Assembly (NCBI RefSeq): GCF_003721225.1
Contig: NZ_RIZI01000156.1
Span: 1 to 24,423 of the forward strand
Origin: Acidithiobacillus sulfuriphilus
GTDB lineage: Bacteria; Pseudomonadota; Gammaproteobacteria; Acidithiobacillales; Acidithiobacillaceae
Reading direction: 5' to 3'
Length of the DNA stretch: 24,423 nucleotides
The notes under the pieces were generated by a model. It had not been told where the DNA came from and did not search any database. It was given only the letters and a program-made list of their open reading frames with translations. Positions 6,714 through 13,215 of this stretch are shown piece by piece (positions within the stretch are counted from its first letter, which is position 1; each line of letters opens with the position of its first letter). Both the position numbers and the translations under genes were made by a program.

Positions 6714-7651
6714 GACCCTCCTCCCCCATGAAATCCCCTCTCCCCCGGTCCGGGGGGCGGGGCCTTGGCGCCGTACAGGAGCGACTGCGGCGAGCGCTGC
6801 AAGGACTGGCTCAGGCCCTCCAGGGCTTCCGTGGTGCTGTTGAGGCGGCGAGTGAGGATCTCCAACTGGGGCAGGGTGCTGTAATTGAGGGTTTCCGTGA
6901 CCTTTTCTCCGGAGCTGCCGAGGCCCTGAATGGACCGGGCGGCGGCACCCACATCGCGCAATGGACCGGTGGCGGATATGGTGAGCTGGTTGATGTTCTT
7001 CAGCATGCTTTGGCTCTCCTGCATGGTCGACTGGGTGGCGGCCACCACGGCGGGCAAGGCCTTGATGGTCGGCAGCAGGGCCGCCTCCAGTTGCACCAAC
7101 TGCGCGCTGGCCGTGTCCAATTGCCGGATGGTCTGGGCGAGATGGCGGCGATTACTCGCATTCAGGGTGGCACTAAGACGCAATGCCAATTCGTTGCTCT
7201 GATTGACCAGGGACTCGCCCTTTCGCGACAGCACTTCGAGGAAGCTGGGGTGCATGGGAATCTGGCCGGGATGGAGGGTACTGGTGTGGACGGGGGCAAA
7301 GTTGGTGCCGGCGTCGCTCAGGGAAAGATAACTGAGTCCGGTCACCCCTTGCGGGGCCAGCTCGGCAAAAGTGGCACGGGTAACGGGCGTACCCTTGCTG
7401 ACCGTGATCCGCACCAGGATCATGCGCGGATTCCGCGGGTCCAGGCCGATGGAGCGCACCTCGCCCACCCGGACCCCCTTGAAGCGCACCGGCGCCTGCT
7501 CCTGCAGACCCGCCACACTGTAGGGCGAGACGACGTCATAAATCAGGCCGGGCTGCCGGCCGTGGTGCATCCACAAGCCGGCAACGACCACCCCGATCCC
7601 CAACAGGGCCAAAAATGCGAGGGCCACAATGGCGTGAGCACGTCTCTCCAA
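6710..7651 (-). CDS. MCE/MlaD-family inner-membrane lipid-transport protein
   Basis: A 313-aa protein with one N-terminal transmembrane anchor (about residues 7-27, IVALAFLALLGIGVVVAG). One MCE domain follows at about 38-115, recognised by GLIYDVVSPYSVAGLQEQAP, VRFKGVRVGEVRSIGLDP and the APQGVTGLSYLSL segment. A long alpha-helical, coiled-coil-like C-terminus follows (about 160-270). Such proteins form hexameric rings that pass lipids across the periplasm. The start is TTG at 7651, preceded by GAGGAG at 6 nt; no ATG fits. Permease (MlaE) and ATPase (MlaF) genes normally lie upstream but are absent here. The lipoprotein gene follows with a 4-nt overlap. Confidence 0.88.
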   Translation of the reverse strand: MERRAHAIVALAFLALLGIGVVVAGLWMHHGRQPGLIYDVVSPYSVAGLQEQAPVRFKGVRVGEVRSIGLDPRNPRMILVRITVSKGTPVTRATFAELAPQGVTGLSYLSLSDAGTNFAPVHTSTLHPGQIPMHPSFLEVLSRKGESLVNQSNELALRLSATLNASNRRHLAQTIRQLDTASAQLVQLEAALLPTIKALPAVVAATQSTMQESQSMLKNINQLTISATGPLRDVGAAARSIQGLGSSGEKVTETLNYSTLPQLEILTRRLNSTTEALEGLSQSLQRSPQSLLYGAKAPPPGPGERGFHGGGGS

Positions 7652-8388
7652 ACAACACTCCTCTGCCCATCGGCAGTCCAGCGGGCCATGACGCCCGTGC
7701 CAAGGCCCGAAGCACCTGCGGGCGGCGCATTACAATATGTGCAGCCGAACCTTGCGGGTAACGGTCCTTATTGGATCATAGTGCCAGGCGAGAAGCCAAT
7801 ACTTCCCGGAACAGGCCGCCTCAAGGCCATCTGGTCCGCCATCCACGGCGTAACCAGACCCAAGGCACGGAAAAAAAGCTGCTCGGGGAGCATAACCATC
7901 CGCCGCCTCCATTCACAGGCCCGATTGATATCCGGGATACTGTCCCCTACCCTCTTAATCCGACGAAGAACCGACGGTAACGATATAATCATCTCCATTT
8001 CTAGTGATAAAAATCCAGATCTGCCCGCCACCGCGCCGAACGCCGTGCTCCAGCAAATGATTCGGCACAGAAAGAAATCGGTTTTTCGTATCCCGCCAGA
8101 GAAATCACGGGTCTGGCATCAGCGTTATTTGCAAGCCATTGCACCTGATCACATGGAACTTTGCATGACAGGAAGCAGTCGGATATCCAGTAGGCAAAAA
8201 AGGAAGGCAGATTATTGCTGCAGCAACAAGCCACGCCGTTCCCCAGCCCATACTGACGAGGGAGGGTGGCCTTATTGCCACCGGCCCAGCGCGTCGGTGC
8301 CGGGTTTGTGCGCCGCCGCCAAGCTGCTTGATCAACGTCTCCTATACCCTAGGAGTCCCCCCCGCGCGTATTGGAAGGAAAGCACACC
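7652..8388. other. Decayed stretch, with a possible transposase N-terminal trace
   Basis: No convincing gene. The one frame that reads like protein is minus 8031-7768 (87 codons), which contains LPEQLFFRALGLVTPWMADQ. This weakly resembles the N-terminal LP-x-x-LF-x-RALGL-x-PPW pattern of ISL3-family transposases, but the zinc-finger and DDE parts that should follow are missing. The remainder (8032-8388) shows no motif on either strand. Confidence 0.25.
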
Positions 8389-8698
8389 ATGGCAGCAGCG
8401 AGCAAAGCCCCCAGCCCCGCCTGGCGCCATCCGGTCTGGTCCACCGCCAAAAAAGACCTCGTCGGCACCGCCCCCGGCCAGGCTCTGGTTCACCGTCGGC
8501 AAGGGCATTGTCACGAAGGTCTGTTATCCGCGCATCGACATCCCCCAGGTCCGGGACATGGGTTTGATCATTGCCGATGGCAAGGGTTTCTGGCAGGCGG
8601 TTTTGCCGGCACCGCCGCCGCCAGCCATTGCACCGACCCCGCCGAACGGCGCCGCCGTAGAAATCATTCGCTCCCCTCCCAACTCTTCCGATCCGTGA
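8389..8698 (+). pseudogene. GH15 glucoamylase-like remnant, frameshifted and truncated
   Basis: GH15 enzymes release glucose from alpha-glucan ends. An AAGGAA site precedes ATG 8389, which starts MAAASKAPSPAWRHPVWSTA, then KKDLVGTAPG. The similarity continues in another frame from about 8491 as RLWFTVGKGIVTKVCYPRID, then IPQVRDMGLIIADGKGFWQ. This is the N-terminal beta-sandwich of bacterial GH15 proteins (known pattern SSAK..VGTA...R-WFT...G-I-EVYYPR-D...RD-G-I-ADG). The frame changes near 8490, and after about 8615 the similarity fades into a Pro-rich stretch with a last AAVEII-like echo before the stop at 8698. A full enzyme is about 600-800 aa, so the catalytic domain is gone. Confidence 0.7.
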
Positions 8699-8740
8699 GC
8701 CCATACCCAGCCACCCCGGCATAAAATGCAGGCCGGCAAT

Positions 8741-8778
8741 TTGACAAGTTCTGCTTCTTGAACTACTCAGTATATATT
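8741..8778 (+). promoter_or_regulatory. Promoter region with inverted repeat upstream of the small paralog pair
   Basis: A consensus-like TTGACA (8741-8746) and an AT-rich TATATATT (8771-8778) precede the two small genes. The spacing (about 26 bp) is too long for a standard sigma-70 pair, so the true -10 may be elsewhere. AGTTC-TGCTTCTT-GAACT (8747-8764) is a perfect 5-8-5 inverted repeat between them, suited to be a regulator site. Confidence 0.4.
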
Positions 8779-8806
8779 ATTAGTTTTCCTACCAAGAGGA
8801 GGCCAC

Positions 8807-9004
8807 ATGGAGGTTTTAGCGAAAGATTCATCCGGTATCACCCTGCGTTTTGAGAAGAAAGATCTCAGCAATCTGGTTGAGCCGATCATCAAGAATGCCG
8901 AGCAATTCGGCAAGGAAACCCTGGATCTGGTTTATCTGCTCGCCGAGCAGGATTACCGGATAGACGATCATTTCCGCCAGCCGCCCCATCCCTTCGGACA
9001 ATAA
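8807..9004 (+). CDS. Small protein of unknown function, first of a paralogous pair
   Basis: A 65-aa acidic, soluble protein preceded by a strong AGAGGAGG ribosome site 6 nt before ATG. It has no signal peptide or membrane segment. Residues about 13-50 align with the next gene product: LVEPIIKNAEQFGKETLDLV and YLLAEQDY here against ISADIIENSAKAGNAALALA and KLLQEQGY there. The shared part looks like a beta-strand followed by two amphipathic helices; the C-terminal tails differ (this one ends PPHPFGQ). The two genes lie 9 bp apart and are surely co-transcribed. I do not recognise the family; a small regulatory or protein-binding role would be a guess. Confidence 0.8.
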   Translation: MEVLAKDSSGITLRFEKKDLSNLVEPIIKNAEQFGKETLDLVYLLAEQDYRIDDHFRQPPHPFGQ

Positions 9005-9013
9005 GGAGGTATT

Positions 9014-9232
9014 ATGCTGATCAAGGACGAACAGGAAAAAACGGTAACCATCCATCTGAGCGCCCACGAGGCTGGGGCTATTTCCGCCGATATTATCGAA
9101 AATAGCGCCAAGGCGGGAAATGCTGCCCTGGCCCTCGCCAAATTGCTCCAGGAGCAGGGGTATAGCCCCAGTGCAAAGGGTGAGCCACGTTACGAATGGG
9201 CAGGCCCTGACGATTTGCCCACCCCCGGCTAG
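9014..9232 (+). CDS. Small protein of unknown function, second of a paralogous pair
   Basis: A 72-aa acidic protein with a strong TAAGGAGG site 6 nt before ATG 9014. Its core (LIKDEQEKTVTIHLSAHEAG followed by the two-helix stretch ending LLQEQGYSPSAKG) parallels the gene just upstream, indicating tandem duplication and divergence. The C-terminus YEWAGPDDLPTPG is unlike its partner. No Cys, no membrane segment and no known motif. Both frames are intact and both ribosome sites are excellent, so the pair is likely well expressed. A long hairpin directly after the stop probably ends the transcript. Confidence 0.8.
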   Translation: MLIKDEQEKTVTIHLSAHEAGAISADIIENSAKAGNAALALAKLLQEQGYSPSAKGEPRYEWAGPDDLPTPG

Positions 9233-9266
9233 CAGCCATCACCAGGCGTCGGCCCGGCGATGGCTG
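9233..9266 (+). terminator. Long hairpin at the end of the small-gene operon
   Basis: CAGCCATC (9233-9240) pairs with GATGGCTG (9259-9266). Inside, CC-x-GGC pairs with GCC-x-GG around a GTCG loop, giving about 13 paired positions with two mismatches. It begins right after the stop codon but is not followed by a T-run, so it may stabilise a 3' end or act with Rho. Confidence 0.5.
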
Positions 9267-9659
9267 AAGATGCAAGAAAGGGTCAACTGCAACTCATGAT
9301 ATCCGCATGTATAAGGCATGCCCATTTCCATGGGAGATGGCAAACCGGCTTCCGGCAGCGTTCGTTTGGCGGATCTATCACTGGTCCTTTCCGACCATTG
9401 TCCAGCGTTGCGGGGGACTGTCTGGGCCAATGTATCAGGTCGTGCAAAATGCCTCCAGCCCTCGGCATCAAGGATGAGCCATTTGCCGGATTCTCCACAT
9501 CCATCCCCGGCATTGGCATTGAAAATGCTTGGCACATGACTACCATTGCCCTATTTGCCATTCGTTTCTCGCAGAGCTGAATTTACTACCACATCCGTAA
9601 AACCCGCGCCGTGAGCACATAAAAACATCATGCCGCAACATCAGCCGTAAGGAGATCCT
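9267..9659. other. Intergenic region before ccsA
   Basis: About 390 bp without a gene I can support. Both strands have open frames near 100 codons, but neither has a usable ribosome site or recognisable sequence. Only the TAAGGAG site for ccsA at the right end is clear. Confidence 0.4.
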
Positions 9660-10832
9660 ATGTCCATAGAAACGCAAAACAGCCGCATCACCCTCCCATT
9701 CCATAAAGCCCATCATCCTGGCGAACGGCAGCAGCGTATCGCCTGGACCCTTTTTCTCACCTCCGGCGCCCTCGCCGTTTGGACCCTGTTCCGGGCCGAC
9801 TTCTGGATGTGGCAGTACATCCTTCTCGGCCTCTGGTACGCCGGCCTGATGTGGTTCGGCCTGCGCTGGCCCTCTTTTCGCCTGCTCTTCCTCGCCGTGC
9901 TCGCCATCGGCGGAATCGGTGTCGGTCTCTATCAACTCGGCTACACCCCCCACAACAGCCTCGCCCTCCGCTATTTTTTCCACAGCAATGCCATGTTCTA
10001 CTGGATGAGCGCGGCGATCGTCCTCAGCGCTGTCGGATATTATCTGTATCTGTTCTTGGGACGTGAGGGCGCCGGGCGATGGGGGCACCGGCTCGCTTGG
10101 GCGGCCGTCGCCCTCGGTTTTGCGGGACTGGCCATCCGCTGGCAGGAGACCTATCTCGGACACCCATCCTGGGGACACATCCCCGTCAGCAATCTCTACG
10201 ACGTCATGGTGCTCTTCTGCGCCACGACGATCCTTTTTTATCTCTTCCACGAAGAGCGCACCGCGAGCCGTGGGCTTGGCGCCTTTGTTCTGCCCTTGGT
10301 CCTCGTTGCCGACGTCTTCCTGGTCTGGGTAGGGGCCGCTTATCATCTCAACCGCATCCAGCCCCTCATTCCGGCCCTGCAGAGTTTCTGGATGAAGATC
10401 CATGTCCCCGCCATGTTCATCGCTTACGCCAATTTCTACATTGCCGCCATGGCCGGCCTCGCCTATCTCCTCAAGGGCAGGGCCGAACACCGCGGTGGCT
10501 TTTTGCAAAAGCGTCTGCCAGATCTGCAAGTCCTCGACAGCACCATCTCGGGCACCATCATGCTCGGCTTTCTGTTCTTCACCGCCGCCACCATCCTCGG
10601 CGCCGTCTGGGCAGCCAAGGCCTGGGGAGGATTCTGGTCCTGGGACCCGAAGGAAACCTGGGCGCTCATCGTCTGGCTGAACTACGCCGGTTTTCTCCAT
10701 GCCCGCGGTCAACGCCACTGGCAGGGCCGCCCCATGGCCTGGTGGGCCTTCATCAGCCTCGTGGTGGTGACCTTTTGCTTTATCGGCGTGGATCTCTTTC
10801 TCGGGGGTCTACATTCTTACGGTAAGCTGTGA
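9660..10832 (+). CDS. ccsA: Cytochrome c assembly protein CcsA (System II heme handling)
   Basis: A 390-aa polytopic membrane protein with about eight hydrophobic segments. The tryptophan-rich heme-handling WWD motif is present near 318-332 as WGGFWSWDPKETWALIVWLN, with histidines in FHSNAMFYWM and MKIHVPAMFIAYANF suited to heme ligation. CcsA works with ResB/Ccs1 to carry heme to the outside of the inner membrane and attach it to apocytochromes c. The N-terminal 40 residues are soluble. A TAAGGAG site sits 6 nt before the ATG. No resB/ccs1 gene is in the window, which is unusual since the two are normally adjacent. A DsbG-like protein and a di-heme peroxidase lie within 4 kb and would use or supply the same pathway. 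Confidence 0.92.
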   Translation: MSIETQNSRITLPFHKAHHPGERQQRIAWTLFLTSGALAVWTLFRADFWMWQYILLGLWYAGLMWFGLRWPSFRLLFLAVLAIGGIGVGLYQLGYTPHNSLALRYFFHSNAMFYWMSAAIVLSAVGYYLYLFLGREGAGRWGHRLAWAAVALGFAGLAIRWQETYLGHPSWGHIPVSNLYDVMVLFCATTILFYLFHEERTASRGLGAFVLPLVLVADVFLVWVGAAYHLNRIQPLIPALQSFWMKIHVPAMFIAYANFYIAAMAGLAYLLKGRAEHRGGFLQKRLPDLQVLDSTISGTIMLGFLFFTAATILGAVWAAKAWGGFWSWDPKETWALIVWLNYAGFLHARGQRHWQGRPMAWWAFISLVVVTFCFIGVDLFLGGLHSYGKL

Positions 10833-10909
10833 AGGCCCGCGAAAACACGCCATTATTTGGAATGGATCCTGCTGGCCACGGCGGACCCCACCAGGATGGG
10901 CAAGATTGA

Positions 10910-10940
10910 CAAAAAATTAGGGGCTGCCGCGGCGGCCCCA
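10910..10940 (-). terminator. Intrinsic terminator of the NlpC/P60 gene
   Basis: On the minus strand GGGGCCGCCG-CGGCAGCCCC forms a GC-rich palindromic hairpin with one mismatch pair, followed at once by TAATTTTTTG. It lies about 40 nt past the NlpC stop and is oriented for that gene. Confidence 0.8.
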
Positions 10941-10976
10941 TAGTCATTACCTTCCCCGATTATGCGCTGAGAAGCG

Positions 10977-11948
10977 TCAGGAGTTGCTGCTGCCATCTCC
11001 CAGAGCGGCAGCGGCATGAGGCAAGCGCCGCGCCCCGTCATAACGCGCAGCCCAGTAGGGATCATCCAGGCTGGCCACCTGCACCCCGCTTCGCGGCGTT
11101 TGCGCACTCACGAAACGCTGATGGCCGATATAAATCCCGACATGGGAAAAGGGCCGGCGCATGGTATTGAAGAACACCAGATCACCGGGCTTGAGATCGA
11201 TGCGGGATACCCGATGCAGGCTGGCCGCCTGCGCATAGGAAGTGCGAGGGACATGGATATCAAACTTCGCCAACACATATTTCACAAAACCGCTGCAATC
11301 AAAGCCCACTGCCGGACTCATGCCCCCCCAACGATAGGGAGCGCCGATAAACTTCATGGCGTCCACCGCCAGGGAGCGGGCCGAAAACCAATGGGATCCA
11401 CTGTCATCGGCCTGGCCTTCCTGGGCCATGTCAGCGGCGAGATCGGCGGCGCCGTTGGCGCCCACCGCCGCATCTCCACCCGCCTCCAGCGCGGATAAGG
11501 GATGGGCGGCCCAGTGATAGGCTTGGCTCGCCAGCATCTGCAGGGCCAGGGCCAAACGCGAAGTCGGCGGCGCCTCGCTGGCTGCGGCGAGAGGTGCGGC
11601 TTCGGGCGCTACGGCCATGGGCGCTGCCGGCGCGCCGGGGAGGATGGGGGACAAACCGGTTTTCACCAGTAACAGCGACTGATCGATGAATTGGGGGCTA
11701 GCCACCCCCCCTTGTGCCCGGCTGGAGAAGGTCTCCGTCTGGAATCTCCACATCCTGGACGCCACCGGCATGGCCCCCACGCCGGCATAAGCCAGCGGCG
11801 AAAGATGCATGAGCGCCAATGCAGCCGGTGACGAGGATCCGTAATCCACGGCATGCACCGCTCCCGTCGATGCCGCATGACCCGTCCCGGCGCCACAACA
11901 TAGACCCAACATGGCCACAAGAATCCCTAAGCGGCGGCTCTTTCTCAT
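10977..11948 (-). CDS. Secreted NlpC/P60-family peptidoglycan hydrolase
   Basis: A 323-aa exported protein. Residues 1-25 form a signal peptide (RKSRRLGILVAMLGLCCGAG, cleavage near GHA-A). A low-complexity Ala-rich region runs from about 100 to 185, and the C-terminal catalytic domain (about 190-315) is NlpC/P60. The nucleophile Cys218 is in VGFDCSGFVKYVLAKF, and the base His269 in PFSHVGIYIG. At the third polar position, usually His in F-I-H-A-x, the sequence is RFVSAQTPRSG, so Ser281 replaces His; some members tolerate other polar residues. It should cut peptide stems in peptidoglycan. GGGAGGA precedes the ATG at 5 nt. The transcript leader is highly structured and the gene ends in an intrinsic terminator. 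Confidence 0.88.
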   Translation of the reverse strand: MRKSRRLGILVAMLGLCCGAGTGHAASTGAVHAVDYGSSSPAALALMHLSPLAYAGVGAMPVASRMWRFQTETFSSRAQGGVASPQFIDQSLLLVKTGLSPILPGAPAAPMAVAPEAAPLAAASEAPPTSRLALALQMLASQAYHWAAHPLSALEAGGDAAVGANGAADLAADMAQEGQADDSGSHWFSARSLAVDAMKFIGAPYRWGGMSPAVGFDCSGFVKYVLAKFDIHVPRTSYAQAASLHRVSRIDLKPGDLVFFNTMRRPFSHVGIYIGHQRFVSAQTPRSGVQVASLDDPYWAARYDGARRLPHAAAALGDGSSNS

Positions 11949-11983
11949 CGACTTCCTCCCGAGTATCTGTGGGAATCGCCGCT

Positions 11984-12057
11984 GCGTAATCTGCCTACCG
12001 GCGGATTATGCAGTGACATTACCAGCCTCCTCCCCAGGGAGGAGACCACTCGCTGGA
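11984..12057 (-). promoter_or_regulatory. Two-hairpin structured 5' leader of the NlpC/P60 gene
   Basis: Read on the minus strand, the leader has first CCAGC...GCTGG enclosing CTCCTCC-CTGG-GGAGGAG (a 5+7 bp stem with a 7-nt bulge). About 10 nt later comes TGCATAATCCGCC-GGTA-GGCAGATTACGCA, a near-palindromic 13-pair hairpin with one mismatch and one wobble. The ribosome site and ATG follow about 35 nt downstream. I cannot match this to a known riboswitch class. The first hairpin buries a GGGGAGGAGG that looks like a ribosome site. Confidence 0.5.
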
Positions 12058-12080
12058 ACCTCACGGCTCCTGAAAAAAAT

Positions 12081-12105
12081 AAAGGCCGAGTTCGCTCGGC
12101 CTTTT
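12081..12105 (-). terminator. Strong intrinsic terminator with UUCG-type loop
   Basis: AAGGCCGAG-TTCG-CTCGGCCTT on the plus strand is a perfect stem. On the minus strand it is followed by TATTTTTTT, a full U-run, and on the plus strand by only TTTT. It therefore mainly ends a minus-strand transcript arriving from the right, which must start in 12117-12500. Confidence 0.9.
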
Positions 12106-12116
12106 CCTACCTCTCA

Positions 12117-12278
12117 TTAGATTACGGATACCGTCAAACATCCGTTTTGACCACCAATCATGACCAACGCCCGCGCTCGTCGCAGCATCAACGCTCCAGC
12201 AACCGACAGTATATTAGCCATAAGTAAAATCCAATAACGCAGATCTCTTGGGTTATGACTATAGGTCGTATTGACCAT
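12117..12278 (-). CDS. Small membrane protein (53 aa), unknown function
   Basis: A minus-strand frame begins at ATG 12278 and ends at TAA 12117-12119. The product starts MVNTTYSHNPRDLRYWILLM and continues ANILSVAGALMLRRARALVM, then IGGQNGCLTVSVI. Residues about 14-32 form one hydrophobic helix, followed by a basic RRAR loop and a second short hydrophobic stretch. The stop lies 12 bp before a very strong intrinsic terminator in the same direction, the best evidence that a real transcript passes here. A GGGG sits about 10 nt before the ATG as a weak ribosome site, and I see no clear promoter. It could instead be a non-coding RNA ending at that terminator. Confidence 0.45.
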   Translation of the reverse strand: MVNTTYSHNPRDLRYWILLMANILSVAGALMLRRARALVMIGGQNGCLTVSVI

Positions 12279-12461
12279 GATGGCAATACCCCATAACTAG
12301 GGTGCAGCGCTTGGAGATCCTGCCTATTTCCGCCCTGTGGCCCATGGCTGTCCGAAGAAATGGACGGACAAGGCGCACCCGGCAAGGATGGTGCAAAGAG
12401 AATCCGGAACGGTGCTGGTACCAAAGGCCTGCGGCGAGGCGGATAACGATGGCCCGGAATT
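12279..12461. other. Intergenic region upstream of the DsbG-like gene
   Basis: No gene that I can support on either strand. It must contain the start of the minus-strand transcript that ends at 12081. Confidence 0.35.
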
Positions 12462-12470
12462 TGCTATAAT
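12462..12470 (+). promoter_or_regulatory. Extended -10 promoter of the DsbG-like gene
   Basis: TGCTATAAT is a perfect extended -10 (TGnTATAAT). No good -35 is present at 17 bp, as expected for this promoter type. The predicted start near 12477 gives a leader of about 28 nt ending in AAGGGGAA before ATG 12505. Confidence 0.7.
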
Positions 12471-12504
12471 TCTAAATCATCGCCATCAGAAAAGGGGAAC
12501 AGCA

Positions 12505-13098
12505 ATGCGTATGCGTTATCTGGCTACCTGGGCCACAGGTTTGACCCTCTGCGCCGGGCTGCCGTTGTCCCAGCCGGCACTGGCCGTGACGGTTCCTGCC
12601 CAAAACAGCCCAAGTGCAGAAAACAACGCCCTGCTGCTGCAACGCCTGAGCCATGCCCACTGGGTGGCGCAGGGTAAAGGGCCGCATGTGCTCTATATGA
12701 TTTTTGATCCCAATTGCCCCTATTGTCATGTGGTCTTTGACGAATTGCAGCCGCTGATCAATCCCATGGGCGCGACGGTACGCTATGTGCCCGTAGGCTA
12801 TCTTACGGAATCCAGCCTGGGCAAGGCAGCAGCCATGCTGGAGGCCAAAGACCCCCTTGCCGCCATCACGAAAAACGAACGGGAATTCAACATGGAACAC
12901 TTCGGCGGCCTGCAGGAGATCCTGCCCAGCTCCGCCACGGAAAAGGCCCTGGAAAAGAACCTCGCCATCCTCCGCGCCACCGGACAAAGCATCGTGCCGA
13001 CCCTGATCTACCGGAGTCGCCGGGGCAAGACCGTGGTCATCCGCGGGGGGCTGGACACGCGCGACATGCGCTCGGTACTGCGCGACATCGCCCCATAA
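12505..13098 (+). CDS. Periplasmic DsbG/DsbC-like thiol:disulfide oxidoreductase
   Basis: A 197-aa exported protein. The signal peptide covers residues 1-27 (MRMRYLATWATGLTLCAGLP, cleavage near ALA-VT). The thioredoxin-fold active site CPYC is at 71-74 in MIFDPNCPYCHVVFDEL, and the cis-proline loop is at IVPTLIY (Pro165). The stretch VRYVPVGYL...AAAMLEAKDP follows the DsbG pattern (LVG...AAAILASKDP). The N-terminal dimerisation domain is much shorter than in E. coli DsbG (about 230 aa mature), so it may be monomeric. I choose ATG 12505 because it gives a proper signal peptide and follows AAGGGGAA. The longer in-frame upstream start at 12337 precedes the promoter. Confidence 0.88.
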   Translation: MRMRYLATWATGLTLCAGLPLSQPALAVTVPAQNSPSAENNALLLQRLSHAHWVAQGKGPHVLYMIFDPNCPYCHVVFDELQPLINPMGATVRYVPVGYLTESSLGKAAAMLEAKDPLAAITKNEREFNMEHFGGLQEILPSSATEKALEKNLAILRATGQSIVPTLIYRSRRGKTVVIRGGLDTRDMRSVLRDIAP

Positions 13099-13172
13099 GA
13101 GCAGCGGTGTATCCCTCCCTTGCGGAAGGAAGCACGCCGCTGCAAGGGTTTCCCCAAGACTCGTCCTAAGCA

Positions 13173-13196
13173 GCCCCAGGTTGATTGTCCTGGGGC
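13173..13196. terminator. Hairpin between convergent dsbG-like and ccp genes
   Basis: GCCCCAGG and CCTGGGGC form a perfect 8-bp stem with an 8-nt loop, 20 nt from the ccp stop. There is no U-run on either strand. A second inverted pair, GCAGCGG with CCGCTGC, brackets 13100-13143. Confidence 0.45.
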
Positions 13197-13215
13197 GGGA
13201 GGAGCGGGGCCGGCC

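Noticed and set aside
6728..8698. Very long plus-strand open frame (656 codons)
   Set aside because: Its first 300 codons are antisense to the MCE gene in a GC-rich region, composition is Gly/Gln/His-rich and not protein-like, and there is no ribosome site. Only the last part (GH15 remnant) is meaningful.
9260..9580. 106-codon frame before ccsA
   Set aside because: No ribosome site, no motif, and an opposing frame of similar length exists on the other strand.
9540..10718. 392-codon minus-strand frame
   Set aside because: Antisense to ccsA; Gly/Glu/Asp-rich, as expected from the reverse of a GC-rich membrane protein gene.
11949..12060. c-di-AMP (ydaO) or c-di-GMP riboswitch upstream of the NlpC/P60 gene
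   Set aside because: The stems are real, but the conserved loop sequences of those classes are not present.
12337..12504. Upstream extension of the DsbG-like protein to a 253-aa form
   Set aside because: The extended -10 promoter lies inside it, and only ATG 12505 gives a signal peptide and ribosome site.
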